A stretch of DNA of 64,000 nt from Flavobacterium restrictum. Lineage in GTDB: Bacteria; Bacteroidota; Bacteroidia; Flavobacteriales; Flavobacteriaceae. Location of the stretch: NCBI RefSeq assembly GCF_007097245.1, contig NZ_VJZT01000006.1, forward strand, positions 62,001-126,000, read 5' to 3'. Every line of letters starts with the position of its first letter. Position 1 is the stretch's first letter. The notes beneath the pieces were generated by a model, which was given only the letters and a program-made list of their open reading frames with translations, was not told where the DNA came from and ran no database searches. Below are positions 55,301 to 64,000 of this stretch, piece after piece. Position numbers and translations under genes: made by a program.

Positions 55301-55789
55301 ATGAGACACGGAAAAAAATTCAATCACTTAAGCAGACAGACTGCACATAGAAAATCTATGTTAGCTAATATGGCTTGTTCTCTAATTGAGCACAAACGTA
55401 TTAACACTACTGTCGCTAAAGCAAAAGCGCTTAAACAATTCGTTGAACCGCTTATCACAAAATCAAAAGAAGATACAACTCACAATCGTCGTATCGTTTT
55501 TGCTAACTTACGTAGTAAATATGCTGTAACTGACTTGTTCAGAGATGTAGCTGCTAAAGTAGGTGACCGTCCAGGTGGATACACTCGTATCATTAAAGTT
55601 GGAAATCGTTTGGGAGATAATGCTGATATGGCAATGATCGAACTTGTAGATTTCAATGAACTTTACAATGGTGGTAAAAAAGAAGTTAAAAAAGCAAAAA
55701 GCCGTCGTGGTGGAAAAGCAAAAAAAGCAGATGAAGCTACTGAAGCTCCAGCCGCCGAAGCTGAACCTACAACTGATGCTGCAGAGTAG
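55301..55789 (+). CDS. rplQ: 50S ribosomal protein L17 with acidic C-terminal extension
   Basis: L17 (162 aa). Core: [34 protein letters not shown] and [24 protein letters not shown]. After about residue 120 there is a Lys-, then Ala/Glu/Pro-rich tail ending EPTTDAAE, common in Bacteroidota. Last gene of the run before the terminator at 55818-55852. Confidence 0.97.
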   Translation: MRHGKKFNHLSRQTAHRKSMLANMACSLIEHKRINTTVAKAKALKQFVEPLITKSKEDTTHNRRIVFANLRSKYAVTDLFRDVAAKVGDRPGGYTRIIKVGNRLGDNADMAMIELVDFNELYNGGKKEVKKAKSRRGGKAKKADEATEAPAAEAEPTTDAAE

Positions 55790-55817
55790 TTATGAGAATA
55801 ACTATTTTATAAAATGT

Positions 55818-55852
55818 AAGGATAGACTATTTTTAGTTTATCCTTTTTTTTT
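55818..55852 (+). terminator. Terminator of the ribosomal run
   Basis: Stem AAGGATAGACT (55818-55828) with AGTTTATCCTT (55835-55845), one G-U pair, then a run of T. Confidence 0.88.
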
Positions 55853-55905
55853 GTTTTTTTTGGAAACAATTTTACTGTTTATGTTGAATAATTTACACGA
55901 AATTT

Positions 55906-55936
55906 TTGTTTTCGCTACTTTTAAAAATTAAATTTG
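55906..55936 (+). promoter_or_regulatory. Promoter of carA
   Basis: TTG (55906-55908), 20-base spacer, TAAATTTG (55929-55936), good consensus. Leader to ATG 55956 about 15 bases. Confidence 0.7.
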
Positions 55937-55955
55937 CATAATATCTTATATACAA

Positions 55956-57065
55956 ATGAAATATACAACTAGAAAAAGCGCCATACTTTTATTAAGCGAT
56001 GGTACTATTTTCCATGGTAAATCTATTGGAATTGCTGGAACTACTTTTGGTGAAGTTTGTTTTAATACAGGAATGACTGGTTATCAGGAAATTTTTACAG
56101 ATCCCTCTTATTTTGGGCAATTAATGGTGGCTACCAATGCGCATATTGGTAATTATGGTGTTAATGAAAAAGAAGTAGAATCTCAAAGTATTAAAATCGC
56201 TGGATTGGTATGTAAAAACTTCAGTTTTAATTACTCAAGAGCAGATTCTTCAGAAAGTTTAGAATCCTATTTTATCAAACAAAATCTCATCTGTATTTCG
56301 GATGTTGATACAAGAGCATTAGTGAGTTATATTCGTGACAATGGCGCAATGAATGCGGTTATTTGTACTGATGGTACACCCCTAGAAGAGCTGAAAAGTG
56401 CATTGGATAAAACTCCTGATATGGTTGGATTGGAGTTGGCTTCTCAAGTTTCAACTACTTCCCCTTATTTTTACGGTGACGAAAATGCGACCTATAAAAT
56501 TTCAGCTTTAGATTTAGGAATTAAAACCAACATACTTCGAAATCTAGCCAAAAGAGATTGTTATATCAAAGTATTCCCTTTTGATGCTTCTTATGCTGAT
56601 CTTGCTAGCTTTAGTCCTGATGGTTATTTCTTGTCTAATGGGCCTGGTGACCCAGATCCACTTTTTGGTGCTATTCAGGTTGCAAAAGAAATTTTGGAGC
56701 ACAACCATCCTTTATTTGGTATCTGTCTGGGTCATCAAGTAATTGCATTAGCAAATGGCGTTTCGACTTATAAGATGTTCAACGGTCACCGTGGAATCAA
56801 TCATCCAGTTACCAATTTGATAACGGGTAAAGGGGAAATTACTTCTCAAAATCATGGTTTTGCTGTAAACAAAGAACAGTTAGAGAATCATCCCGATTTA
56901 GAAATTACTCATTTGCATCTTAATGATGGTACCGTTGCGGGGATGCGATTGAAAAGCAAAAATTGTTTTTCGGTGCAATACCATCCTGAAGCCAGTCCAG
57001 GACCACATGATTCTGCTTATTTATTCGATCAATTTGTCGAAAATATTAAAGCTGCCAAGAACTAA
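55956..57065 (+). CDS. carA: Carbamoyl-phosphate synthase small subunit
   Basis: CarA supplies ammonia from glutamine to carbamoyl-phosphate synthase for arginine and pyrimidine synthesis. The 369-aa protein has the N-terminal CPSase domain (GTIFHGKSIGIAGTTFGEVCFNTGMTGYQEI) and a class I glutamine amidotransferase domain: nucleophile Cys in FGICLGHQ, His in QYHPEASPGPHDS, with YKMFNGHRGINHPV. The large subunit carB is not in this window. Confidence 0.96.
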   Translation: MKYTTRKSAILLLSDGTIFHGKSIGIAGTTFGEVCFNTGMTGYQEIFTDPSYFGQLMVATNAHIGNYGVNEKEVESQSIKIAGLVCKNFSFNYSRADSSESLESYFIKQNLICISDVDTRALVSYIRDNGAMNAVICTDGTPLEELKSALDKTPDMVGLELASQVSTTSPYFYGDENATYKISALDLGIKTNILRNLAKRDCYIKVFPFDASYADLASFSPDGYFLSNGPGDPDPLFGAIQVAKEILEHNHPLFGICLGHQVIALANGVSTYKMFNGHRGINHPVTNLITGKGEITSQNHGFAVNKEQLENHPDLEITHLHLNDGTVAGMRLKSKNCFSVQYHPEASPGPHDSAYLFDQFVENIKAAKN

Positions 57066-57130
57066 AACGTTATCGTTAATAAAAAAATAATTTAAACGAT
57101 TTAGAATTAAAGACTACTAGATTTTTTCTT

Positions 57131-57138
57131 TAATTTTG
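57131..57138 (+). promoter_or_regulatory. -7 element of eno
   Basis: TAATTTTG, perfect TAnnTTTG, about 37 bases before ATG 57176. No good -33 TTG. The carA-eno gap shows no terminator. Confidence 0.55.
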
Positions 57139-57163
57139 ATTAAAATACAAATTAATAACATAA

Positions 57164-58468
<1,305 letters not shown>

Positions 58469-58484
58469 CTATTAATTATTTTAT

Positions 58485-58520
58485 AAAAAAGCCATTCGTC
58501 CCAAACGAGTGGCTTTTTTT
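58485..58520 (+). terminator. Terminator of eno
   Basis: Stem AAAAAAGCCATTCGT with ACGAGTGGCTTTTTT (one G-T pair), loop CCCAA, then T-run. Confidence 0.88.
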
Positions 58521-58576
58521 ATGAATTTTTAACAATTTCAATGCAGTATTGCCTTTTTAATTAGTGTTAAATTGAT

Positions 58577-58584
58577 TAGATTTG
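58577..58584 (+). promoter_or_regulatory. -7 element of gltA
   Basis: TAGATTTG, perfect TAnnTTTG, about 37 bases before ATG 58622. Confidence 0.55.
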
Positions 58585-58621
58585 AGAAATATTTATTCAA
58601 AAGTTTTATTCCTATTATAGT

Positions 58622-59905
58622 ATGTCAAAAATAGCAACATTAGAAATTGACGGTAATAAATTTGAGCTTCCTATCACTGTAGGAAGCGAAAATGAAGCAG
58701 CCGTTGATATTAGTAAATTAAGAGATTTATCAGGTGTCATTACATTAGATCCTGGTTATAAAAATTCAGGTTCTTGTAAAAGTGAAATTACTTTTTTAGA
58801 TGGGGAACTAGGGATTTTAAGATACCGAGGATATTCAATAGAAGAATTAGCAGATAAAGGACATTTTCTTGAGGTATCTTATTTGTTAATTTTTGGTGAA
58901 CTTCCAAGCACTAAAGAGTTAGAACAGTTTGAAACCGATATCAGGAAATATACCTTGGTTAATGAAGAAATGAAAAACATCATTGATGGATTTCCTAAAA
59001 CGGCTCACCCAATGGGTGTACTTTCGGCATTAACAAGTGCGTTAACAGCATTTAACCCTAAATCAGTAAATGTTGATAACGAAAAAGAAATGTACGAAGC
59101 GGTATGTAAAACTATGGGTAAATTCCTAGTTATTGCAACGTGGACGTATAGAAAAAGCATGGGATTCCCTTTGAATTATTATGATAATACCAAGGGATAT
59201 GTAGAAAACTTTATGCGTTTAATGTTTGCATTGCCTACAGGGCCTTATACTCCAGATCCAGTTATAATAAGTGCCATTGACAAGTTGTTTATTTTGCATG
59301 CGGATCACGAGCAAAATTGTTCTACTTCAACGGTACGTATGGTAGGCTCTTCTCATGCGGGTTTATTTGCTTCTATCTCTGCGGGAGTATCCGCACTTTG
59401 GGGACCTTTGCATGGAGGTGCTAATCAAGCAGTGCTCGAAATGCTAGAGGAAATTCATACTTCTGGAGCTGATACCGAAACGTATTTGGCTAAAGCCAAA
59501 GATAAAAATGACCCTTTTAGATTAATGGGTTTTGGACACAGAGTATACAAGAATTTTGACCCAAGAGCCAAAATTATCAAAAAAGCAGCCGACGAAGTTT
59601 TGGCAACATTAGGAGTGGAAGATCCAATTCTAGAAATTGCCAAAAAACTTGAAAAAGCAGCCTTGGAAGATGAGTATTTTAAAGCTAGAAATCTATATCC
59701 TAATGTCGATTTTTATTCAGGTATAATTTATAGAGCTTTAGGTATTCCTACAGACATGTTTACGGTAATGTTTGCTATAGGACGTTTACCAGGTTGGATT
59801 GCACAATGGAAAGAAATGCGTGAAAATAAAGAGCCAATAGGTCGTCCGAGACAAATATATACAGGACATCCTTTGAGAGATTTCAAGTCCTCGGACAAAA
59901 GATAA
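58622..59905 (+). CDS. gltA: Citrate synthase
   Basis: GltA (427 aa) makes citrate from oxaloacetate and acetyl-CoA. Motifs: FLDGELGILRYRGYSIEELADKG, LFILHADHEQNCSTSTVRMVGSSHAG with the catalytic His, GPLHGGANQAVLEML and LMGFGHRVYKNFDPRAKII. Type II bacterial form. Ends in a terminator whose T-run is used by the next promoter. Confidence 0.97.
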   Translation: MSKIATLEIDGNKFELPITVGSENEAAVDISKLRDLSGVITLDPGYKNSGSCKSEITFLDGELGILRYRGYSIEELADKGHFLEVSYLLIFGELPSTKELEQFETDIRKYTLVNEEMKNIIDGFPKTAHPMGVLSALTSALTAFNPKSVNVDNEKEMYEAVCKTMGKFLVIATWTYRKSMGFPLNYYDNTKGYVENFMRLMFALPTGPYTPDPVIISAIDKLFILHADHEQNCSTSTVRMVGSSHAGLFASISAGVSALWGPLHGGANQAVLEMLEEIHTSGADTETYLAKAKDKNDPFRLMGFGHRVYKNFDPRAKIIKKAADEVLATLGVEDPILEIAKKLEKAALEDEYFKARNLYPNVDFYSGIIYRALGIPTDMFTVMFAIGRLPGWIAQWKEMRENKEPIGRPRQIYTGHPLRDFKSSDKR

Positions 59906-59915
59906 ATTCAATTTC

Positions 59916-59947
59916 AAAAAGCTTCACATATCGTGAAGCTTTTTTTT
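59916..59947 (+). terminator. Terminator of gltA
   Basis: Perfect 12-bp stem AAAAAGCTTCAC (59916-59927) / GTGAAGCTTTTT (59933-59944), loop ATATC, T-run to 59947. The run overlaps the -7 element of the next gene by one base. Confidence 0.9.
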
Positions 59948-59954
59948 ATCTTTG
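59947..59954 (+). promoter_or_regulatory. -7 element of the DDAH-like gene, abutting the gltA terminator
   Basis: TATCTTTG, perfect TAnnTTTG, 17 bases before ATG 59972. It shows that the longer in-frame start at 59933 is not used. The terminator hairpin lies where a -33 element would be. Confidence 0.62.
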
Positions 59955-59971
59955 GCAAAATTAAAGACAAA

Positions 59972-60886
59972 ATGCTACAATTAAATATAAAGAATGAAAC
60001 GTCAAGATTGCGTGCTGTCGTTCTTGGGTCAGCCGTAAATAATGGACCTACGCCTAATGAAAATGAGGCTTATGATCCTAAATCTCTGGAGCATATTCTA
60101 GCGGGTACCTATCCAAAAGAAGCGGATATGATTCCTGAAATGGCTGCTTTTAATGCCGTTTTTGAAAAATATGATGTGACTGTTTTTCGTCCAGAAATGA
60201 TTGAAAATTACAATCAAATATTTGCTAGAGACATAGGTTTTGTTATTGATGACGTGTTTGTTAAATCTAATATTTTGCCAGACCGAGAACGCGAACTGGA
60301 AGCTATTGAGTTTGTTTTGAATCAAATAGACCCTCTCAAAGTGGTTCGTCCTCCAGAGGAAGTGCACATTGAAGGTGGTGATGTGATGCTTTGGAACGAC
60401 TACATATTTATAGGCACTTATAAAGGAAGCGATTACAAAGAGTATATTACGGCCAGAACCAATTGGCAGGGCGTGCAATACATCAAAAAGTTGTTTCCTA
60501 ATAAAATCATCAAAGAATTTGATTTGGTTAAATCAAAAATTGAGGCACGAGATAATGCGCTACATTTAGATTGTTGCTTTCAACCTGTTGGAACAAATAA
60601 AGGGATTATTTATAAAAGTGGTTTTCGAGAAGAAGCTGATTATATGTTTCTAGTACAATTATTTGGAAAAGAAAACCTGTTTCATATCACCAGAGACGAA
60701 ATGTATCATATGAATTCAAATGTGTTCTCTATAGCACCAAATGTAGTGGTTTCCGAAAGAAATTTTACACGATTGAATAATTGGTTGCGACAAAATGATT
60801 TTGTTGTTGAAGAAATCCCTTATGGCGAAATTGCAAAACAAGAAGGATTATTGCGCTGTTCTACCTTGCCTTTGATTAGAGATTAA
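59972..60886 (+). CDS. Dimethylarginine dimethylaminohydrolase / arginine-deiminase-like amidinohydrolase
   Basis: A 304-aa enzyme of the guanidine-modifying (pentein) fold. Catalytic features: FARDIGFVIDDV and EGGDVMLWND (substrate Asp/Glu), ALHLDCCFQPVGTNKG with the catalytic His, and the nucleophile Cys in LLRCSTLPLIRD at the C-terminus. It probably splits a guanidine (arginine or methylated arginine) to citrulline plus an amine; the exact substrate is uncertain. The ctlX-like gene follows in the same orientation at 43 bases. Confidence 0.86.
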   Translation: MLQLNIKNETSRLRAVVLGSAVNNGPTPNENEAYDPKSLEHILAGTYPKEADMIPEMAAFNAVFEKYDVTVFRPEMIENYNQIFARDIGFVIDDVFVKSNILPDRERELEAIEFVLNQIDPLKVVRPPEEVHIEGGDVMLWNDYIFIGTYKGSDYKEYITARTNWQGVQYIKKLFPNKIIKEFDLVKSKIEARDNALHLDCCFQPVGTNKGIIYKSGFREEADYMFLVQLFGKENLFHITRDEMYHMNSNVFSIAPNVVVSERNFTRLNNWLRQNDFVVEEIPYGEIAKQEGLLRCSTLPLIRD

Positions 60887-60929
60887 TGCCGTTTTTGAAT
60901 TACAATTTTTTACTTTTAATAAAAATAAA

Positions 60930-61868
60930 ATGAAACAAACTACCAATTCTATTCTAATGATTCGCCCAGTAGCCTTTAGAATGAACGAACAAACCGCAGT
61001 TAATAATTATTATCAAAAAGTTTTAGACGGATTATCTCCTGAAACGGTCAATGCCAAAGCGCAAGATGAATTTGATGTTTTTGTCACTAAATTAAAAATG
61101 GTTGGTGTTGATGTAACAGTTGTTGACGATACTTTAAATCCAGACACGCCAGACAGTATTTTTCCAAACAATTGGATTTCTTTTCACGAAAGTGGCGATG
61201 TAGTTTTGTATCCTATGTTTGCTGAAAATCGTCGTTTGGAACGAAGAGAAGATATTTTAGAAATTCTAGAAGACAAAGGATTTGTGATCAATGATTTTAT
61301 CACGGATTATACCATTGCCGAAGACGATGGTTTTTTTCTGGAAGGAACAGGAAGTTTACTTCTTGACAGGGCTAATGGCAAAGCGTATTGTGCACTATCG
61401 CCAAGAGCCGACGAAGAATTATTTATTGAATTTTGCGAGGATTTTGATTATGCACCAGTACTTTTTGAAGCATTTCAAACGGTTAATGGAGAACGTAAAT
61501 TAATTTATCATACCAATGTGATGATGTGTTTGGGTGAAACATTTGCAATTATTTGTGCGGATTGTATTGATGACAAGAAAGAGCGCAAAATGGTTTTGGA
61601 TAATCTAAAAAGTGACGGTAAAGAAATCATCCTCATTACCGAGGATCAAGTAAACAATTTTGCCGGAAATATGCTTGAAGTAATAGGTAGCGACGAAAGA
61701 CGATTTCTAGTCATGAGTGCTGCAGCTCACAAGAGCTTGACCAAAAAACAAGTAGGGCAACTAGAAGAGCATGTGACCATTTTGAGTTCCAGTTTAGATA
61801 CCATAGAAGCTTGCGGAGGTGGAAGTGCCCGGTGTATGATGGCCGAAATTTTTCTACCAAAAGAATAA
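60930..61868 (+). CDS. ctlX: Citrulline utilization hydrolase CtlX-like protein (pentein fold)
   Basis: A 312-aa relative of arginine deiminases. NSILMIRPVAFRMNEQTAVNNYY at the start, FPNNWISFHESGDVVLYPM (core), FFLEGTGSLLLDRANG, YHTNVMMCLGETFAIICADCID with the expected His, and the catalytic-type Cys in EACGGGSARCMMAEIF. The CtlX name and exact reaction come from family annotation. It pairs with the DDAH-like gene as a probable arginine-catabolism unit. Confidence 0.85.
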   Translation: MKQTTNSILMIRPVAFRMNEQTAVNNYYQKVLDGLSPETVNAKAQDEFDVFVTKLKMVGVDVTVVDDTLNPDTPDSIFPNNWISFHESGDVVLYPMFAENRRLERREDILEILEDKGFVINDFITDYTIAEDDGFFLEGTGSLLLDRANGKAYCALSPRADEELFIEFCEDFDYAPVLFEAFQTVNGERKLIYHTNVMMCLGETFAIICADCIDDKKERKMVLDNLKSDGKEIILITEDQVNNFAGNMLEVIGSDERRFLVMSAAAHKSLTKKQVGQLEEHVTILSSSLDTIEACGGGSARCMMAEIFLPKE

Positions 61869-61877
61869 ATAAAACAT

Positions 61878-61917
61878 AAAAAGCCTTTTTTGTACCAAAC
61901 CAGAAAAGGCTTTTTTA
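61878..61917. terminator. Terminator between ctlX and marC
   Basis: Stem AAAAAGCCTTTT (61878-61889) with AAAAGGCTTTTT (61904-61915), 14-base loop, T-run on plus and A-rich flank for minus; shared by convergent genes. Confidence 0.82.
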
Positions 61918-62547
61918 TTAGCTCAAGTTAGCTTTTATAATATTGATAATTGCGCTTACAATATATTGAATTCCTATTGCAATTACTATAAAGCCTACAA
62001 TTCTAGAAATGGCTACAATTCCAGCAGCACCTAAAAGTTGTGCTAGATAATGGGCACTACGCAAAATAATGAATATGGTGATGCCAATACTTAAAATGGC
62101 AAGTGTTGCAATGATAATTTCGGTTGTGGTTTGATGTTCTTGGTAAAAAGCAATTAATAAGGAGATAGATCCAGGTCCAGCAAGCATTGGCATTGCCAAA
62201 GGAGTTAAGGCGATATCGTTTCGTTTTTGAGCATCGGTTTCTACTTTTTTATTAACACCTCTTTTTTTGTTGAATTTCCCTGAAAGCAACGAAAAACCAG
62301 AGCTTACAATGATTAATCCACCAGCAATTCGTAAGGAATCAATGCCAATTCCAAAAAAAGTTAACGCATATTGCCCGATAAAAAAGGAAACAATAAGAAT
62401 GATGAATACGTTTATGGCTGTCCATAAAGAAATTCTAGAACGCTCTTTTTTGGATTCATCATGGGTAAGTCCCACAAAAATAGGTACAGTTCCAATAGGA
62501 TTTATGACTGAAAAAAGAGCCGCAAAAAGGTAAATAAAAAGATCCAT
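61918..62547 (-). CDS. marC: MarC family integral membrane protein
   Basis: A 209-aa protein with about six transmembrane helices (FIYLFAALFSVINPIGTVPIFVGL, AMPMLAGPGSISLLIAF, etc.). The NPIGxxP and AMPLLAGPG-like motifs mark the MarC/SnatA family, of which some members move neutral amino acids; the substrate here is unknown. Convergent with ctlX. Confidence 0.88.
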   Translation of the reverse strand: MDLFIYLFAALFSVINPIGTVPIFVGLTHDESKKERSRISLWTAINVFIILIVSFFIGQYALTFFGIGIDSLRIAGGLIIVSSGFSLLSGKFNKKRGVNKKVETDAQKRNDIALTPLAMPMLAGPGSISLLIAFYQEHQTTTEIIIATLAILSIGITIFIILRSAHYLAQLLGAAGIVAISRIVGFIVIAIGIQYIVSAIINIIKANLS

Positions 62548-62667
62548 ATTTTTTTTTGGCGTAAAATTACATTTTTTATAGCCATCCGTTTAATTCGATA
62601 GGATTTTTAATTTAGAGTAGATGGAGGATCTATTTTTAAAAATGCGAATCACTCCAAGCATTTTGCT

Positions 62668-62675
62668 TACTTTTG
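62668..62675 (+). promoter_or_regulatory. -7 element of the CoA-binding protein gene
   Basis: TACTTTTG, perfect TAnnTTTG, 21 bases before ATG 62697. Confidence 0.55.
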
Positions 62676-62696
62676 CATTTGATATATTGATACAAA

Positions 62697-63065
62697 ATGA
62701 TGAAAAATAAAAAAACGGTAGTTTTAGGAGCTTCTTCTAAACCAGATAAATATGCTTTCAAGGCTATTACAATGCTTGTTGAAAAAGGGCATTCAGTACT
62801 TGCTATTGGACAAAATTTAGGAGAAGTAGCTGGGATAAAAATACGAACCAAAGCAATTCCGTTGAAAAACATTGATACAATTACGCTTTATTTGAACCCA
62901 GCTCGTCAGCGGGATTATTATAACTATATTGTTGAAACCAAACCAAAACGTGTCGTTTTTAATCCAGGAACCGAAAATCCAGAGTTTTATCAGTTGTTGG
63001 AGTTAAATAATATTAAAGTAGAAATTGCTTGTACGTTGGTCTTACTGGCGACAAATCAATATTAG
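62697..63065 (+). CDS. CoA-binding domain protein (YccU-like)
   Basis: A 122-aa single Rossmann domain. NKKTVVLGASSKPDKYAFKAITMLVEKGHSVLAIG is the CoA-binding N-terminal strand-loop-helix with GASSKPDKY; ITLYLNPARQRDYYNYI and KRVVFNPGTENPEF complete the succinyl-CoA-ligase-like fold. Function unknown; relatives are hypothetical YccU-type proteins. Own -7 element; a terminator follows at 63091. Confidence 0.85.
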   Translation: MMKNKKTVVLGASSKPDKYAFKAITMLVEKGHSVLAIGQNLGEVAGIKIRTKAIPLKNIDTITLYLNPARQRDYYNYIVETKPKRVVFNPGTENPEFYQLLELNNIKVEIACTLVLLATNQY

Positions 63066-63090
63066 TTTGATGTGAATTCAAATTTATTTT

Positions 63091-63133
63091 CCCAGAAATC
63101 AATGCAAAGCACCTGATTTCTGGGATTTTTTTT
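63091..63133 (+). terminator. Terminator of the CoA-binding protein gene
   Basis: Perfect 11-bp stem CCCAGAAATCA (63091-63101) / TGATTTCTGGG (63114-63124), then A and a run of T. Confidence 0.92.
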
Positions 63134-63618
63134 GGAAACAATACCAATCTATTTTATGAGAGGTATAGCTATAATGTAGCCTTGAGATAGCAGCATATAC
63201 TATTGGATTAATGCACTATAAAGGAATTGGTGTTCGCCCAACTTATTTTAATAACAGGTTAATGCTATTTGTTTTTAAGTTATCGGTAAAAATAAAGTTT
63301 AATATATTTTGAAAATGTATTTTTCCAGAATAGTTTTTTTTGTTAGAAAGAATAAATGAAACTAAAGTAAAGTTTTATTAAAATCTAAAAATGTCCTTTT
63401 GTAAATTGAAGATTTATGAGTATTTTCTAATTTAATTATTGATTTGGTGGTAATCATTAGGTAAGATTATTTTGTGTACATTAAGTTATAATTATGTTTA
63501 AGATTTTAACTTTGTAAAAAGCATTGATTTTAAATGGATTACGTTCAAAAAGTATTAAAGTCAGTATGAACGTATATAGAACTTTTTTATTGTTAAAAAA
63601 AAATTAAAATTTTCTAAC

Positions 63619-63626
63619 TATATTTG
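63619..63626 (+). promoter_or_regulatory. -7 element of the fcl transcript
   Basis: TATATTTG, perfect TAnnTTTG, about 126 bases before ATG 63753, so the mRNA would have an unusually long leader for this genome. Confidence 0.5.
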
Positions 63627-63752
63627 CCAATACCAATATAAGCATATTCTATTTCCCCTTTGGGAGTAGGAGTAGCGAAGCTATGAAACGATATAGCGAT
63701 ATTTTATAATTTTACTGAATCTAATTTTTGTAATAGTTCCAAAAAAGTACCT

Positions 63753-64000
63753 ATGAACACCAATACTAAAATTTATATTGCAGGTCACAAAGGAATGGTA
63801 GGAAGTGCCATTTGGAGAACACTCGTTTCTAAAGGATATACTAATTTAATTGGCTCTTCAAGTGCCGATTTGGATTTGAGAAACCAACAATTAGTTGCTG
63901 CTTTTATAGCCAAAGAAAAACCAGACGTAATAATCGATGCCGCTGCTAGGGTGGGAGGGATTTTGGCTAATAACAATTTCCCTTATCAATTTATAATGGA
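63753..64000 (+). CDS. fcl: GDP-L-fucose synthase, 5' part (runs off the window)
   Basis: The reading frame is open from ATG 63753 to the right edge (82 codons). The N-terminus KIYIAGHKGMVGSAIWRTLVSKG is the NADP-binding G-loop of GDP-fucose synthase (epimerase/reductase), followed by LDLRNQQLV and PDVIIDAAARVGGILANN, closely matching Fcl/WcaG. It makes GDP-L-fucose from GDP-4-keto-6-deoxymannose, so surface-polysaccharide genes probably continue to the right. Confidence 0.93.
   Translation, partial: MNTNTKIYIAGHKGMVGSAIWRTLVSKGYTNLIGSSSADLDLRNQQLVAAFIAKEKPDVIIDAAARVGGILANNNFPYQFIM

Larger units (their letters stand above)
63066..63752. other. Non-coding region and long leader upstream of fcl
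   Basis: 687 bases without a convincing gene. Contents: the terminator of the CoA-binding gene (63091-63133), a perfect 8-bp hairpin (63540-63574), a -7 promoter element (63619-63626), and a leader of about 120 bases with a GC-richer block (63655-63700). The stretch 63134-63539 is AT-rich and shows nothing I can name. Confidence 0.7.

Noticed and set aside
60098..60478. 126-aa open frame on the minus strand
   Set aside because: Antisense of the DDAH-like gene.

Overview
The window is a 64-kb stretch of an AT-rich Bacteroidota chromosome, most likely Flavobacterium or a close relative. The evidence is the SusC/SusD pair, the str/S10/spc/alpha ribosomal gene order with rpoA-rplQ followed by carA, eno and gltA, the zinc-free S14 and L36 variants, and repeated Bacteroidota promoter elements (-7 TAnnTTTG, sometimes with TTG about 19-20 bases upstream). 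No rRNA or tRNA gene and no CRISPR array was seen.

Layout. 1-2860: end of a PLP-dependent deaminase gene, a LysM glucosaminidase lipoprotein and hemL. 2925-10380 (mostly minus): a Spy-like periplasmic protein, a zeta-toxin-like kinase with an overlapping 57-aa partner, a large SWIM/SNF2 helicase and an M3 metallopeptidase. 10486-13983 (minus): purK and purE separated by a MazEF-type module, with a second ParE-type module just upstream. 14081-17756 (plus): hpt, adk, a CBS/CorC membrane protein and obgE, with a large palindromic element after adk. 17826-24967: a glycosyltransferase, a TPR protein, a single-protein ATPase-TOPRIM (OLD-like, possible defence) gene, mpl, a GIY-YIG nuclease gene bracketed by inverted 21-bp repeats, radC and a HAD phosphatase. 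24971-30553: a secreted protein, a third toxin-antitoxin pair, rarA, a coiled-coil protein, a rhomboid protease, a Uma2 nuclease and an RlmB-type methyltransferase. 30634-38375 (minus): a SusE-like lipoprotein, SusD, SusC, and a BamA/TamA-like outer-membrane protein.

38556-55789 (plus) is one long translation block: rpsL-rpsG-fusA-rpsJ, then a second promoter and rplC through rplQ, including secY, infA, a 38-codon rpmJ and rpoA. It ends at a clear terminator. 55956-61868 carries carA, eno, gltA and two guanidine-modifying hydrolases (DDAH-like and CtlX-like). The window closes with marC (minus), a CoA-binding protein, a 690-bp non-coding leader region and the 5' end of a GDP-L-fucose synthase gene, probably the start of a surface-polysaccharide cluster.

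Accessory content is scattered as small cassettes between housekeeping genes rather than forming one island: three type II toxin-antitoxin pairs, the zeta-like pair, the OLD-like ATPase and the GIY-YIG/repeat unit. The GIY-YIG unit and the zeta-like pair with its tiny partner are the most promising under-described elements. The OLD-like gene could be a one-gene anti-phage system.
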